From assembly GCA_003139095.1 (NCBI GenBank), contig PLHW01000029.1, positions 1 to 64,000 of the forward strand: a stretch of DNA of 64,000 nucleotides. The letters are read 5' to 3'. This document shows positions 35,789 to 44,359 of the stretch, piece by piece; the first letter of the stretch is position 1, and each line of letters begins with the position of its first letter. The notes under the pieces were generated by a model, which did no database searches, was not told where the DNA came from, and was given only the letters and a program-made list of their open reading frames with translations. The position numbers and the translations under genes were made by a program. Source of the DNA: Acidobacteriaceae bacterium. GTDB taxonomy: Bacteria > Acidobacteriota > Terriglobia > Terriglobales > Acidobacteriaceae.

Positions 35789-36943
35789 TCACTTCACCGT
35801 CGTCGTATAAACATGCGCGTTGAATGACGAATCGTATCCTACGCACCACACCTGATGGCTGCCCTTCACCGGCTTGGTGTCGCAAGCGTCCATTTCGGCG
35901 CCCGTGTTCACGTCCAGCGTCCAAGTGTTGCCGCCGTCGTTCGAGAAATAAATCCCGCCAACTCCGGTATAGATGTTGCCGCCCGCGGCCCAGCCCGTCT
36001 TCGCATTCAGGAACAACACCTCGCGAATCGGCCACGGCCCATCCAGCGTGCGCCCGCTCCAGGTGTTTCCGCCGTTGGTCGTCACATGCACCCAGCCTTC
36101 CACGTTCGGAGAAATCTCGCCGCCCGCATCCCAGCCGTTCTTGTCGTTATTCAGAAAAAATACTTCGCCATCAAAAACCTGGTCGACCGCCGGGCCACAA
36201 CTCCATTGCGCGCCGGCATTCAAACTTTGGCAGAAATCAATGCCCGTGGCCCGCGCATGCAGGTTCGGCAAGAAGCTGAACTCCAGTTGGAACCAGCCTC
36301 CATCGGGATCGGAAATCACCGTGCTCCAATCGCTTGCTCCGGCGCCGCCGTCGGTCGTATATTGCGCGGTGTTTTCCTGCCCGCCAATCAAATCCATAAT
36401 CAAGCCGTTCTTCTTCTGGAATCGCACCCGTTGCACCCACCCCGTGCTGCTGAGATCAATATCACTGCTCCAGGTCTTGCCGCCATCGTGGCTCCAGCGG
36501 ATCAGCCCTTCGAACGTTTGTGAATCGTAAAAGCCCGAGATCACTACAGTCTTGGCGTTCAGCGCGTGCACGCCGTAAAAGTAATATGGGTAACTGAGGT
36601 TCAGAACCTCCGTCCAGGTCTTGCCGCCATCGGTCGTCTTCCAGACCTCGCCCGCTTCGGCAGCCGCATAGCCGATCAGCGGAGTCGCAAAAGAAATGTC
36701 GTGCACGACCGCGAAATTCAACGTCGCCAACTCGGTCCAGGTGTTGCCATCCGGACGCGTCTTCACTTCCGCGCCCGCCGCGGGCGCAACAAACGGCCGC
36801 TCGGCCGCGAGCTCTCGGCCCACGCCCGTCACCGGCACGCGACCCGAGACATGATGGACAAGCGCATTTTCCTGCGCCGCCGCAACCATTGAAATGCAGA
36901 TGGTGAAAATAAATATCAAACCTGAGATGCGAAGAGCTTTCAT
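35789..36943 (-). CDS. Secreted BNR/HCF136-like beta-propeller protein
   Basis: The 384-residue exported protein starts at ATG 36943 with AGGAGG ahead. The signal peptide ends near AAAQE (about residue 24). The body contains about five to seven blades with propeller motifs (KTTDGGKTW, WSHDGGKTW, VTTNGGNTW, FSNDGGNTW), like plant HCF136/Ycf48 and sialidase-type propellers. No hydrolase residues can be assigned. It is related in type to the large propeller protein downstream, and the DinB-like remnant lies between them. The location is periplasmic or extracellular. Confidence 0.85.
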   Translation of the reverse strand: MKALRISGLIFIFTICISMVAAAQENALVHHVSGRVPVTGVGRELAAERPFVAPAAGAEVKTRPDGNTWTELATLNFAVVHDISFATPLIGYAAAEAGEVWKTTDGGKTWTEVLNLSYPYYFYGVHALNAKTVVISGFYDSQTFEGLIRWSHDGGKTWSSDIDLSSTGWVQRVRFQKKNGLIMDLIGGQENTAQYTTDGGAGASDWSTVISDPDGGWFQLEFSFLPNLHARATGIDFCQSLNAGAQWSCGPAVDQVFDGEVFFLNNDKNGWDAGGEISPNVEGWVHVTTNGGNTWSGRTLDGPWPIREVLFLNAKTGWAAGGNIYTGVGGIYFSNDGGNTWTLDVNTGAEMDACDTKPVKGSHQVWCVGYDSSFNAHVYTTTVK

Positions 36944-37107
36944 GGAGGACCTCCTGGGCTGGTACGCGTGCGTATGTTATAGCGGCCGCCGCGTCGCAGC
37001 CGAAGTTTAGCACGGGAGACGGAGCCGGGCAATCGAGCCAGCAGCGCGCGTTTTCGGCTCTCGCCTAGAGAAAATCATGCGGCCACAACACCGAACTCGC
37101 CCAACCG

Positions 37108-37947
37108 CTACAATCCCTCGCCTTCGCTGATATAGCGCCGCAGCGCGTCCCGCCACTCGGGCATTTGCAGGCCGTACGCATGCAAGCTCGCGGGCGACAA
37201 CACAGAATTCGCCGGCCGCCGCGCCGGACGTGGGAACTGCGCGCTGGTCACCGGCTTGACCGCCGCGTCCAACCTCGCCATTTCTATAATTTCTCGCGCA
37301 AACTCATACCATGTGCATGCCCCGCTATTAGTCGCATGCACAATGCCCCGCGCCCCACGCCGGCACAACTCCACCAGCGCCGCCGCCAGGTCGGGCGTAA
37401 ACGTGGGCGATCCGCGCTGATCGTTCACGACTGACAGTTCCCGCTGCGTGCGCGCCAGCTTCAGCATGGTCGCCGGAAAGCACTTGCCTCCGTGGCCGAA
37501 CAGCCACGACGTGCGCACGATGCAAACCTCGGGCAGCATTTCCAGCAGCCGTTTCTCCGCGCGCGCCTTCGTCTCCCCGTAGTAGTTGATCGGATTTCTT
37601 CGGTCGTCAATTTCATACGGTGACGCCTTCGTGCCGTCGAACACGTAGTCGCTGCTCAAAAACATCAGCCGCGATCCGCACTCGCGAGCCGCCTCAGTCA
37701 CCCGCACCGCGCCCTCGCAGTTCACGGCCAGCGCCAACCCGCGGTTCGACTCGCAGCCATCCACATCCGCGTAAGCGGCGCACAGAATAATCCACTCCGG
37801 CCGCGACTCGCGCACCACTTCGCGCACGCGCGCCGCATCGCGAATGTCCGCATCTTCCCGCGAAAGCGCGGTCAACGCCTCGCCGTCGAGCGCGCGCGCC
37901 ACTTCGCGCCCAAGCAGTCCCGAGGCTCCGAAAACCGTAACGCGCAT
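37108..37947 (-). CDS. rfbD: dTDP-4-dehydrorhamnose reductase
   Basis: The 279-residue short-chain reductase makes dTDP-L-rhamnose in the last step of the pathway. Visible are the nucleotide-binding VFGASGLLGREVA (about 4-16), the active-site PINYYGETKARAEKRLLE (Tyr-x-x-x-Lys, about 119-136) and VRTSWLFGHGG. Length is typical (about 280-300). It lies on the minus strand about 1.6 kb outside the plus-strand polysaccharide operon, while rfbB and rfbA sit at that operon's far end. The pathway genes are thus split around the locus. Confidence 0.93.
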   Translation of the reverse strand: MRVTVFGASGLLGREVARALDGEALTALSREDADIRDAARVREVVRESRPEWIILCAAYADVDGCESNRGLALAVNCEGAVRVTEAARECGSRLMFLSSDYVFDGTKASPYEIDDRRNPINYYGETKARAEKRLLEMLPEVCIVRTSWLFGHGGKCFPATMLKLARTQRELSVVNDQRGSPTFTPDLAAALVELCRRGARGIVHATNSGACTWYEFAREIIEMARLDAAVKPVTSAQFPRPARRPANSVLSPASLHAYGLQMPEWRDALRRYISEGEGL

Positions 37948-38058
37948 AGCGAGATTGTAGCTGCGGTGGTGAATTAGCGGAGGCAGAATCGGCAGGATCA
38001 GACGGGCAGGCTGGTGTCGGACATGTGAAATCGGCGGGCTAATATCGAACGGAAATTC

Positions 38059-38457
38059 TTATTCGCTCTTCGGCAAGTCGGCGACGTCCCTGACATGCCG
38101 CCGCAGCCCATGCAGAATCAATGCTCCGCTGATGCCGAAGCATCCCACCGCGCCGAACGCCATGGCATCCAGTTTCGATCGCGGCATGCGGGCAAAGTCT
38201 CCAGACAACGATCCCGCCGCAAATAAAACGCCGGCTACATTCAGCCACAGCGAGGAGCGCGAACTCGGCAAGTCCCCGCGAAACCGCACCTGGAGCAACA
38301 GCGCGGCCACTCCGATCGCCGCCACCACCACCAGTGCGATCGGACTCACAAACGCCCTCGGCCCGGTATAAATCACCACCAGCGCCAGCGCCAGAATGAG
38401 CAGGCCGGCGGCAATCACCGTCCAGCGGCGTGCCGTCCCCGCACTCGGTCCCGTCAC
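38059..38457 (-). CDS. Small membrane protein of unknown function
   Basis: The 132-residue protein has four hydrophobic segments (about 12-32, 38-57, 73-92 and 100-118) and short charged ends. I start it at GTG 38457, with GAGG eight bases ahead; a TTG five codons earlier is the other candidate. The family is not recognised. It lies downstream of the LuxR-type regulator in the same direction, 60 bp away, and may be co-transcribed with it. A membrane role in polysaccharide production is possible only by location. Confidence 0.6.
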   Translation of the reverse strand: MTGPSAGTARRWTVIAAGLLILALALVVIYTGPRAFVSPIALVVVAAIGVAALLLQVRFRGDLPSSRSSLWLNVAGVLFAAGSLSGDFARMPRSKLDAMAFGAVGCFGISGALILHGLRRHVRDVADLPKSE

Positions 38458-38517
38458 CGCGCGGCCTCGCAACCTTGAAACATGCTGCCATTGTACCCTC
38501 GGTCGCGGGCCCGCCCC

Positions 38518-39243
38518 TTACGCGGTGCTCGGCATCCACTCCGCCGGTTTGTTCTCGCCGTGCGACATCGCGTAGAGCACCAGTTCTACGCGGCTCGAGA
38601 TTCCCACCTTGTCGAAAATCCGCAGCAGGTATTTCTTGATGGTGTGTTCGCTCAATCCGAGTTCGACGGCGACCTGGCGATTACTTAGTCCGTCCGCCAC
38701 CAGCGCGACCACCTGCTCCTCGCGCGGCGTCAGCAGCGATCTTCCATTGGCGTTTACCACGCGCAGCGTGGGAACTTCGCACAAGGTATCGAGCACGAAG
38801 TGCAGTTGCCGGTTGTTGATCCAGATCTCGCCGCGAAACACCGATTGAATGCATTTACAGAGCATGCGGAAAGGATCCTCCATAAAGAGGAAGATGCCCT
38901 TTGCGCCGGCGCGCAAAGCGTTCACCACCGGTTCGCGTTCGTCTTTTTCGGCGAGCAGCACGGGAGCGACCGTGGGATAGGTGATGCGCAACCAGCGCAG
39001 CAGCCCCCAATCCGGCAACTGGCTTCCCGCCAGCAACGCCACGTCCACGGCGTTCGATTCCAGGAAGTCGCTCAGCGCCGATTTCTCCAGCGCCACCGCC
39101 GAGACCTGAAATTCTCTGCGGCTGCGCAAGGCTCGCGTCAGCAATTGCGATTGCAAGGGTCCCGAGTCGGCCACCAGCACACGGATGGCTCCCTCGGCGG
39201 GCGGCATAGGAGAACTCTTGATATTCGAGGGTCTTCTTTTCAT
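38518..39243 (-). CDS. LuxR-type regulator with pseudo-receiver domain
   Basis: The 241-residue protein has a receiver-like N-terminal domain (about 20-135) and a C-terminal LuxR helix-turn-helix (about 165-225) with LTPREEQVVALVADGLSNRQ and VGISSRVELVLYA. The receiver lacks the phospho-acceptor: at the end of strand 3 it reads VALLAGSQLPDWG, with Ala-Gly where Asp is expected. The acidic pair is reduced to ADS, while the Lys in AGAKG remains. It should therefore act without phosphorylation. It is divergent from the polysaccharide export gene across 345 bp and is the best candidate regulator of that operon. Confidence 0.88.
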   Translation of the reverse strand: MKRRPSNIKSSPMPPAEGAIRVLVADSGPLQSQLLTRALRSRREFQVSAVALEKSALSDFLESNAVDVALLAGSQLPDWGLLRWLRITYPTVAPVLLAEKDEREPVVNALRAGAKGIFLFMEDPFRMLCKCIQSVFRGEIWINNRQLHFVLDTLCEVPTLRVVNANGRSLLTPREEQVVALVADGLSNRQVAVELGLSEHTIKKYLLRIFDKVGISSRVELVLYAMSHGENKPAEWMPSTA

Positions 39244-39588
39244 CCGCTCATCATCTCCAAAAAGGCGGGGGTCCGGATGTAGGCTGCGTCACATTAAATT
39301 CGTGATGAATCCGTCCCCCGCTATCCACTTTGGTGGATACACCCTGGTGCACCGGGTTTGCGGCAGTTGCCCCCGGCCTCGCTTGCCGCCTCCCGCCAAA
39401 ATGCCAATGGCAGCGCCGGATCGCGCCTATTCATCACATTCTCGATACTTTCGCCGTATCCCCTACGCCGGTAGACAATACTTTCCATGTCTTGTTCTGT
39501 TTGGTCGTTGGCGATACTTTCGTGCATAACAGCTTGATCGCCCGAGCTGCTAATTCGCCGTTCTGAGCGACGGTGAAAAGTAGGGAGA
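39244..39588. promoter_or_regulatory. Divergent promoter region of the polysaccharide operon with inverted and direct repeats
   Basis: These 345 bases separate the LuxR-type regulator from the export gene. A perfect inverted repeat TATCCAC-TTTG-GTGGATA lies at 39322-39339. Three copies of ATACTTTC occur at 39445-39452, 39478-39485 and 39514-39521, 33 and 36 bases apart, roughly three helical turns and all on one face of the DNA. Two of them extend to CGATACTTTCG (39443 and 39512). Both patterns look like protein-binding sites. No sigma-70 boxes could be assigned with confidence. Confidence 0.6.
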
Positions 39589-40413
39589 ATGAACGTAAAA
39601 GCAAAAAACGTCGTCCTGGTGGTTGCCAGCCTGCTCAGTTGGCAACTGGCCGTGATCATGTTTGCGCAGGAAACTGCTTCGTCGCCGGTTCCGGCGGGCG
39701 GGGCCTCTGCTTCACTGTCCGGCAAGTTCGCGGCAGCGGAGAGCTCGCAGAGCCCGGGCCGGACCATCGCGGGCAGCCTTCTGAGCGGCACGAACACACA
39801 ACCCGACACGGCGGGTGGCATGGGAGATCCTGCATTCGGAGGGGAACGCCACCCGCTTTATCGGCTTTCGAAATCTGACGTGGTAGATGCCAGTTTTACT
39901 TTTTCTCCTGACTTTAATCAGAGTCTGACGGTTCAACCCGATGGCTTCATAACCCTCAAAGGCGCCGGCACGCTGTTCGCCGAAGGCCTCACGCTACCGC
40001 AGCTTCAGCAAGCCGTAGCCGGCGCCTATGGCGCTTTCTTACACGACCCGGAGATTACCCTCACTCTTAAGGAATTCGACAAACCCTACTTCCTCGCCTC
40101 GGGCGAAGTGGCCCGGCCAGGGAAATATGAGTTGCGTGGTGATGTCACTGTCAACGAGGCCATCGCGATGGCAGGCGGCTTGACGCAGCAGGCCCGCCAT
40201 ACGCAGGTCGTGCTCTTTCGCCGCGTCTCCGATGGCCTCGCGGAGACTCACCTACTGGATGTGAAAAAAATGCTGGATGAGCGCGATCTGCGCGAAGACC
40301 TCCACCTTCGTGCCGGCGACTTCATCTTCGTGCCGCAAAGTCGTATTTCAAAACTTCGCAAGTTCGTTCCGACCAACTCCATGAGTTGGTATATGAACCC
40401 ACTTCAGTTCTAA
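39589..40413 (+). CDS. Polysaccharide export protein (Wza family)
   Basis: The 274-residue protein is an outer-membrane polysaccharide export protein of the Wza/OPX type, without the long C-terminal helix of Wza. The signal peptide is about residues 1-26 (AVIMFAQ). A Poly_export domain starts near YRLSKSDVVDASFTFSP (about 95) and contains LTVQPDGFITLKGAG. A SLBB domain follows (about 175-265: YFLASGEVARPGKYEL). There is no lipobox Cys. AGGGAGA precedes the ATG. It is first in the operon, directly before the chain-length protein, as usual for capsule and exopolysaccharide loci. Confidence 0.93.
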   Translation: MNVKAKNVVLVVASLLSWQLAVIMFAQETASSPVPAGGASASLSGKFAAAESSQSPGRTIAGSLLSGTNTQPDTAGGMGDPAFGGERHPLYRLSKSDVVDASFTFSPDFNQSLTVQPDGFITLKGAGTLFAEGLTLPQLQQAVAGAYGAFLHDPEITLTLKEFDKPYFLASGEVARPGKYELRGDVTVNEAIAMAGGLTQQARHTQVVLFRRVSDGLAETHLLDVKKMLDERDLREDLHLRAGDFIFVPQSRISKLRKFVPTNSMSWYMNPLQF

Positions 40414-40500
40414 AGCAAAGGAGCGCAGCCCCTCACCAAATTGCCCATCAATTAGTTCGGCGCTTCCCCGCGCCGATGGTGATGCGTTGCTAACAAAGCC

Positions 40501-42021
40501 ATGGCCTCCGGACTCACAGGAATACGTGTCCCCGATAACGCGCTGACCCCGCGCGACTTGGCCGCCACTTTGTTCCGCCGGCCCCGGCTCATGGTCGGCT
40601 CCTTCGCTTTGGTCGTGCTGGCCGTCATGGCGTTTGGACTCCTCTCCCCACGGTATGAGTCGCATTTCAAAGTTCTGCTGCGCCGCGGCCGCTTCGATCC
40701 CGTGGTCTCCGCCGCACCGCCCAGTGGCATGGACGTAACCCGTCCTGAAATTACCGAAGAGGAACTGAATTCCGAAGTCGAACTTCTGCGCGATGAAGAT
40801 CTGCTGCGGCAAGTCGTCGTCAAAGCGGGCCTGGTTCCCGCCGATAATCCGTCTGCCGCCGCCCGAGCCTCCGCCATCGAACACGCGCGCCGCAAAATCG
40901 AGCGCCGTCTTGACGTCAGCGCGCTCAAGAAGTCGAACCTCATCGAGGTTACATATAAGGATACGGACCCGGATCGCGCCGCCCGCGTGCTCACCAACCT
41001 CTCCGAACTCTATTTGGATCGCCACACCAGTCTGCAGCGGCCTTCAGGAGAGATTCAGTTCTTCGACCAGCAGACCGCCGACAGCGCCCGCCGTCTGCAC
41101 CGTTCCGAAGCGGAACTGGTGAACTTCACCCGCCTTCGTGGCGTCGTCTCCGCCGCCACGGAGCGCGATATCGCCCTGCAAAGACTGGGCGAGGCCGATG
41201 CCGCCTACCGTCAAATCGATGAGGACCGCGTCGCCACCGAGCACACCATCGCCTCCCTTAAAGAGCAACTCAAGTCTTTTCCTTCACGCTCGGTCACGCT
41301 CAAGCGCTGGGCTGACAACCCACAGTTGCAGGAAAAACTGAAAACCCATCTGCTTGAGCTTGAGCTTCAGCGCACCAACCTCCTCACGCGCTTCGTGCCT
41401 TCTTACCGTCTCGTGCAGGAGGTCGACAAGCAGATCGAGCAGACCAAGGCCGCCATCGCCGCTGAGGCTCTCACGCCCGTGCGCGACGAAACCACCGACA
41501 AAGATCCCAACTACGAGTGGGCGCGCATGGAACTGGAAAAGTCCGAAGTCCAGCTCAACGGCCTGCGTGCGCGCGAATCGGACGCCTTCACGCAGGTTGC
41601 GTCGCTCCGCAACACCGCCCAGCAGATGCAGTCCAGTTCCATCGACCAGCAGGATCTGATTCGTACCGCCAAAGCCGACGAAGACGCTTATTTGCTCTAC
41701 GTTCACAAGCGCGAGGAAGCGCGCATCAGCGACGCGCTGGATCGGCAACGCATTCTCAATGTCGCCGTCATCGAGCCGCCCCTGGCGCCCGCGCTGCCCA
41801 CCCACTCGGTTCTGCTCTATTTCGTGCTCGCCTTTGCGATTTCGTCAGTTTTCAGCATCGGCCTCGGCTTTGCCGCCGAATATTTCGACTCCACCTTGCG
41901 CACCCCCGACGAAGCCCAGCAATTGCTTGAAGTGCCCGTGCTCGCCTGGCTTCCGGCCCCCGAGCCTGCTACTCCGCATCTCCGCAGTTTCCTCGCGAAA
42001 GGTCCCAGGGTAGTTCAATGA
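40501..42021 (+). CDS. GumC/Wzc-type polysaccharide chain-length determinant protein
   Basis: The 506-residue inner-membrane protein has a Wzz domain flanked by two membrane helices (about 32-52 and 437-457). A long periplasmic coiled-coil stalk (about 190-400) lies between them. Family phrases are FKVLLRRGRFDPVV and LIEVTYKDTDPDRAARVLTNL. The cytoplasmic tail after the second helix is short and lacks a kinase domain; the separate next gene takes the place of a tyrosine kinase. Its stop codon overlaps the next start (ATGA). It should set chain length and link to the export protein. Confidence 0.92.
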   Translation: MASGLTGIRVPDNALTPRDLAATLFRRPRLMVGSFALVVLAVMAFGLLSPRYESHFKVLLRRGRFDPVVSAAPPSGMDVTRPEITEEELNSEVELLRDEDLLRQVVVKAGLVPADNPSAAARASAIEHARRKIERRLDVSALKKSNLIEVTYKDTDPDRAARVLTNLSELYLDRHTSLQRPSGEIQFFDQQTADSARRLHRSEAELVNFTRLRGVVSAATERDIALQRLGEADAAYRQIDEDRVATEHTIASLKEQLKSFPSRSVTLKRWADNPQLQEKLKTHLLELELQRTNLLTRFVPSYRLVQEVDKQIEQTKAAIAAEALTPVRDETTDKDPNYEWARMELEKSEVQLNGLRARESDAFTQVASLRNTAQQMQSSSIDQQDLIRTAKADEDAYLLYVHKREEARISDALDRQRILNVAVIEPPLAPALPTHSVLLYFVLAFAISSVFSIGLGFAAEYFDSTLRTPDEAQQLLEVPVLAWLPAPEPATPHLRSFLAKGPRVVQ

Positions 42022-42806
42022 GCGCACTCGGGGAACTTCTGAGAGCGATCCCGTGGGAGGCAGCGAGACCGCAGTCCTGGCGCGCCGCGAACGGCGAAGA
42101 CGCCCGGACAGCGCAAGACCGTAGCGCAAATGACCGTAACGCAAACGACCGCGCCGCAAGTGACGAGCCCGCATCTCCGCAGGTCGTCGACTTCGCCGCC
42201 CGGTGTGCCATTCCCTCCGCGGCCTCAATCCGCGACGAACAGATTCACAGCCTGGTACAGAAAATCTTTTTCCGCCAAACCGGCTTGCTGCGCAATGTCT
42301 GCTTCAGCCCCGTCGAACCCTCGTCGCAAGCCGCGCCTCTATGCCTCGAAGTCGCCACCGCCCTCGTCCCGGAAGGCCGGTATAACGTCGGTCTGTTCGA
42401 CGCCAGCGCTGACCCCGTGCCACTTCAAGAGCAGTTACATGTTCCCGAACCTTTCCATGCCAAATCCACCTGGCCGCTCTCCCCGCGCCTGTGGCTCGTC
42501 CCACGTCAAAGCTGGTGGCCGGCGAATGGCCTCCAATCGTTCAGCAGCCAGAATCTCGATCATCTCCGTGACTTGATGGCCGGTTTCGATTTTTGCATTC
42601 TCTACGGCGCTCCCGTTTCCTGGCTCGCTGTGAGAATTGCCGGCCTCTGCGATGGCCTCGTGCTTATTCTCACGGCCCACAAGACCCGCCGCCTCGCTGC
42701 CTCTCAAATCAAAGACCAACTGGCCAACGCGCACGTCCCTCTGCTGGGAACCGTCCTGGCGGACCGCCGACTGCCGGTGCCTGAAGCGCTCTACAGAAAA
42801 TTGTGA
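42018..42806 (+). CDS. Degenerate BY-kinase/CpsD-like protein lacking Walker A
   Basis: The 262-residue protein occupies the position of the cytoplasmic tyrosine kinase (CpsD/CapB/Wzc C-terminus) and starts inside the stop of the chain-length gene (ATGA overlap). The region IHSLVQKIFFRQTGLLRNVCF resembles the strand before Walker A. The P-loop itself is replaced by SPVEPSSQAAPL, and the Walker A' Asp-Ala-Asp by FDASAD. Later phrases (FDFCILYGAP, LAVRIAGLCDGLVLILTAHKT and GTVLADRR) follow the end of such kinases. ATP hydrolysis is unlikely; a structural partner role is inferred. The first 65 residues are Ala/Arg/Asn-rich. There is no terminal tyrosine cluster. Confidence 0.78.
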   Translation: MSALGELLRAIPWEAARPQSWRAANGEDARTAQDRSANDRNANDRAASDEPASPQVVDFAARCAIPSAASIRDEQIHSLVQKIFFRQTGLLRNVCFSPVEPSSQAAPLCLEVATALVPEGRYNVGLFDASADPVPLQEQLHVPEPFHAKSTWPLSPRLWLVPRQSWWPANGLQSFSSQNLDHLRDLMAGFDFCILYGAPVSWLAVRIAGLCDGLVLILTAHKTRRLAASQIKDQLANAHVPLLGTVLADRRLPVPEALYRKL

Positions 42807-42810
42807 GGCT

Positions 42811-44355
42811 ATGATGGGCGAACTAATTACCAATGCGCACTGGAACCCCGCTCCCCCGGATACACCGTCCCAGTATGCCCGGATGATCCCCGGGCTCTCC
42901 GCGATGCCGCCGCCGGCGACGGGACGCGGCCGGCAACCCTCAACCCATTCCTGGCGCGAGAAAAATCTCCGCCATATCCGACCTGCCAAACTTGCCGAAG
43001 CCCTGCTGCCCCACCCCATCGCCGAACCCTTCTATCTTTACCGTGGCGTGGCCGCCGATTTCATCTCTCTGGCCTTCTTCTTCACCGCGCAAAAACTCTT
43101 CTTGCCCCGGTGGAGCTTGTCGCTGTGCGATCTCCCGCTGCTCGCCGTTCTGGTCACGCTCTTCGGCTTCACCGAGGGCATATACGCCGAAGACGCTTAT
43201 TCGGGAATCCACAATGTCATTCCGCGGCTCGCCAGATCGGTCCTCGTCGCCATCACGCTGGTGTTTATCGCCGACCGCGGTCAAGTTCGCCTGGCGGCGA
43301 TTCTGGTCACCACCGGCAGTGGTTTCGCAGCCCTCTTGCTCTGCCGCTACTTGTCCCAATGCGCCTGGGCGCGGCGCAGCGCCGAAGACGAAGTTCGCAA
43401 CGTTCTGATCGTCGGCGGTGGACCCGCGGCTCGATCCATCGCCCGCACCCTTTGCAGCGATCCCCTGCGGCACGCATACGTCTGTGGCAGCGTCGATGAC
43501 GATCTGCCCCTCTCCGCTACCGTGCTCGGCCGCATTGCCGATCTCGACTGGCTGGCCCGCGCCGAATTCATCGACGAGGTCATCCTCGCTCTCCCCGGCA
43601 GTCCCGCGCAGGCGCGCGAGGCCGCCGACGCCGCCTTCCGCAATCACCTCGATATCCGCGCCGTTCCCGACCTTCCCGCCGGTTATTGGCCGGACGCCGA
43701 TGTCGATTTCATCGGAGACGTCCCCGTCGTCACTCTTCATCGCGAGCCGGTGCCGAGCACCCAGCTCTTTTTCAAGCGTCTGCTCGACTCGGTTTCAGCC
43801 GCCGCCGCTCTCGCCCTGTTCAGTCCCGTAATGGCGATCGTGGCTCTGCTCATCCGGATCGATTCACGCGGCCCAGTCATTTATGCTGCGGAGCGCGCCG
43901 GCGCCAAGGGCCGCCCCTTCCGCTGCTTCAAATTTCGCTCTATGGTTTCCGATGCCGACAACCTTAAGGCCGATCTGCGTCGCCGCAATCAGCGTCAGGG
44001 TCCAATCTTCAAAATCGTCGGCGACCCCAGAATCACCCGCATTGGAGGTTTCATCCGCCGCTACAGCCTCGACGAACTCCCGCAACTCTGGAACGTTCTG
44101 CTCGGCGATATGAGCATGGTCGGTCCGCGCCCGCATCCTGTCGACGAGGTCAACCGCTACGAACTTCACCACTATCGCCGCCTCGACATGAAGCCCGGCA
44201 TCACCGGCCTCTGGCAAATCACCGCCCGCCATTCGCCCTCATTCGAACTCAACATGCACCTCGATCTCACCTACATCGAGAATTGGAGCCTGCGCCTCGA
44301 CCTGCGCATCCTGCTCGGCACATTTCGCGTGTTGTTCGCGCCTGAGGGAGCCTGA
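42811..44355 (+). CDS. Initiating sugar-1-phosphate transferase (polyprenyl-phosphate type)
   Basis: The 514-residue inner-membrane protein is a WcaJ/WbaP-type priming transferase. It has about four N-terminal membrane helices (about 75-185), a Rossmann-like CoA-binding-type middle domain (about 195-310, [15 protein letters not shown]) and a fifth membrane helix (about 322-345). The catalytic transferase domain follows, with [30 protein letters not shown] (Asp-Glu pair), GPRPHP and KPGITGLWQ. It transfers a hexose 1-phosphate to undecaprenyl phosphate. The ATG at 42811 has GTGAGG ahead; the frame is open for 58 more codons inside the preceding gene. Confidence 0.94.
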   Translation: MMGELITNAHWNPAPPDTPSQYARMIPGLSAMPPPATGRGRQPSTHSWREKNLRHIRPAKLAEALLPHPIAEPFYLYRGVAADFISLAFFFTAQKLFLPRWSLSLCDLPLLAVLVTLFGFTEGIYAEDAYSGIHNVIPRLARSVLVAITLVFIADRGQVRLAAILVTTGSGFAALLLCRYLSQCAWARRSAEDEVRNVLIVGGGPAARSIARTLCSDPLRHAYVCGSVDDDLPLSATVLGRIADLDWLARAEFIDEVILALPGSPAQAREAADAAFRNHLDIRAVPDLPAGYWPDADVDFIGDVPVVTLHREPVPSTQLFFKRLLDSVSAAAALALFSPVMAIVALLIRIDSRGPVIYAAERAGAKGRPFRCFKFRSMVSDADNLKADLRRRNQRQGPIFKIVGDPRITRIGGFIRRYSLDELPQLWNVLLGDMSMVGPRPHPVDEVNRYELHHYRRLDMKPGITGLWQITARHSPSFELNMHLDLTYIENWSLRLDLRILLGTFRVLFAPEGA

Positions 44356-44359
44356 CGCG

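Noticed and set aside
39244-39588. A cyclic-di-GMP riboswitch upstream of the export gene
   Set aside because: I looked for GEMM-type conserved elements before this polysaccharide operon and could not match them; only DNA-type repeats are seen.
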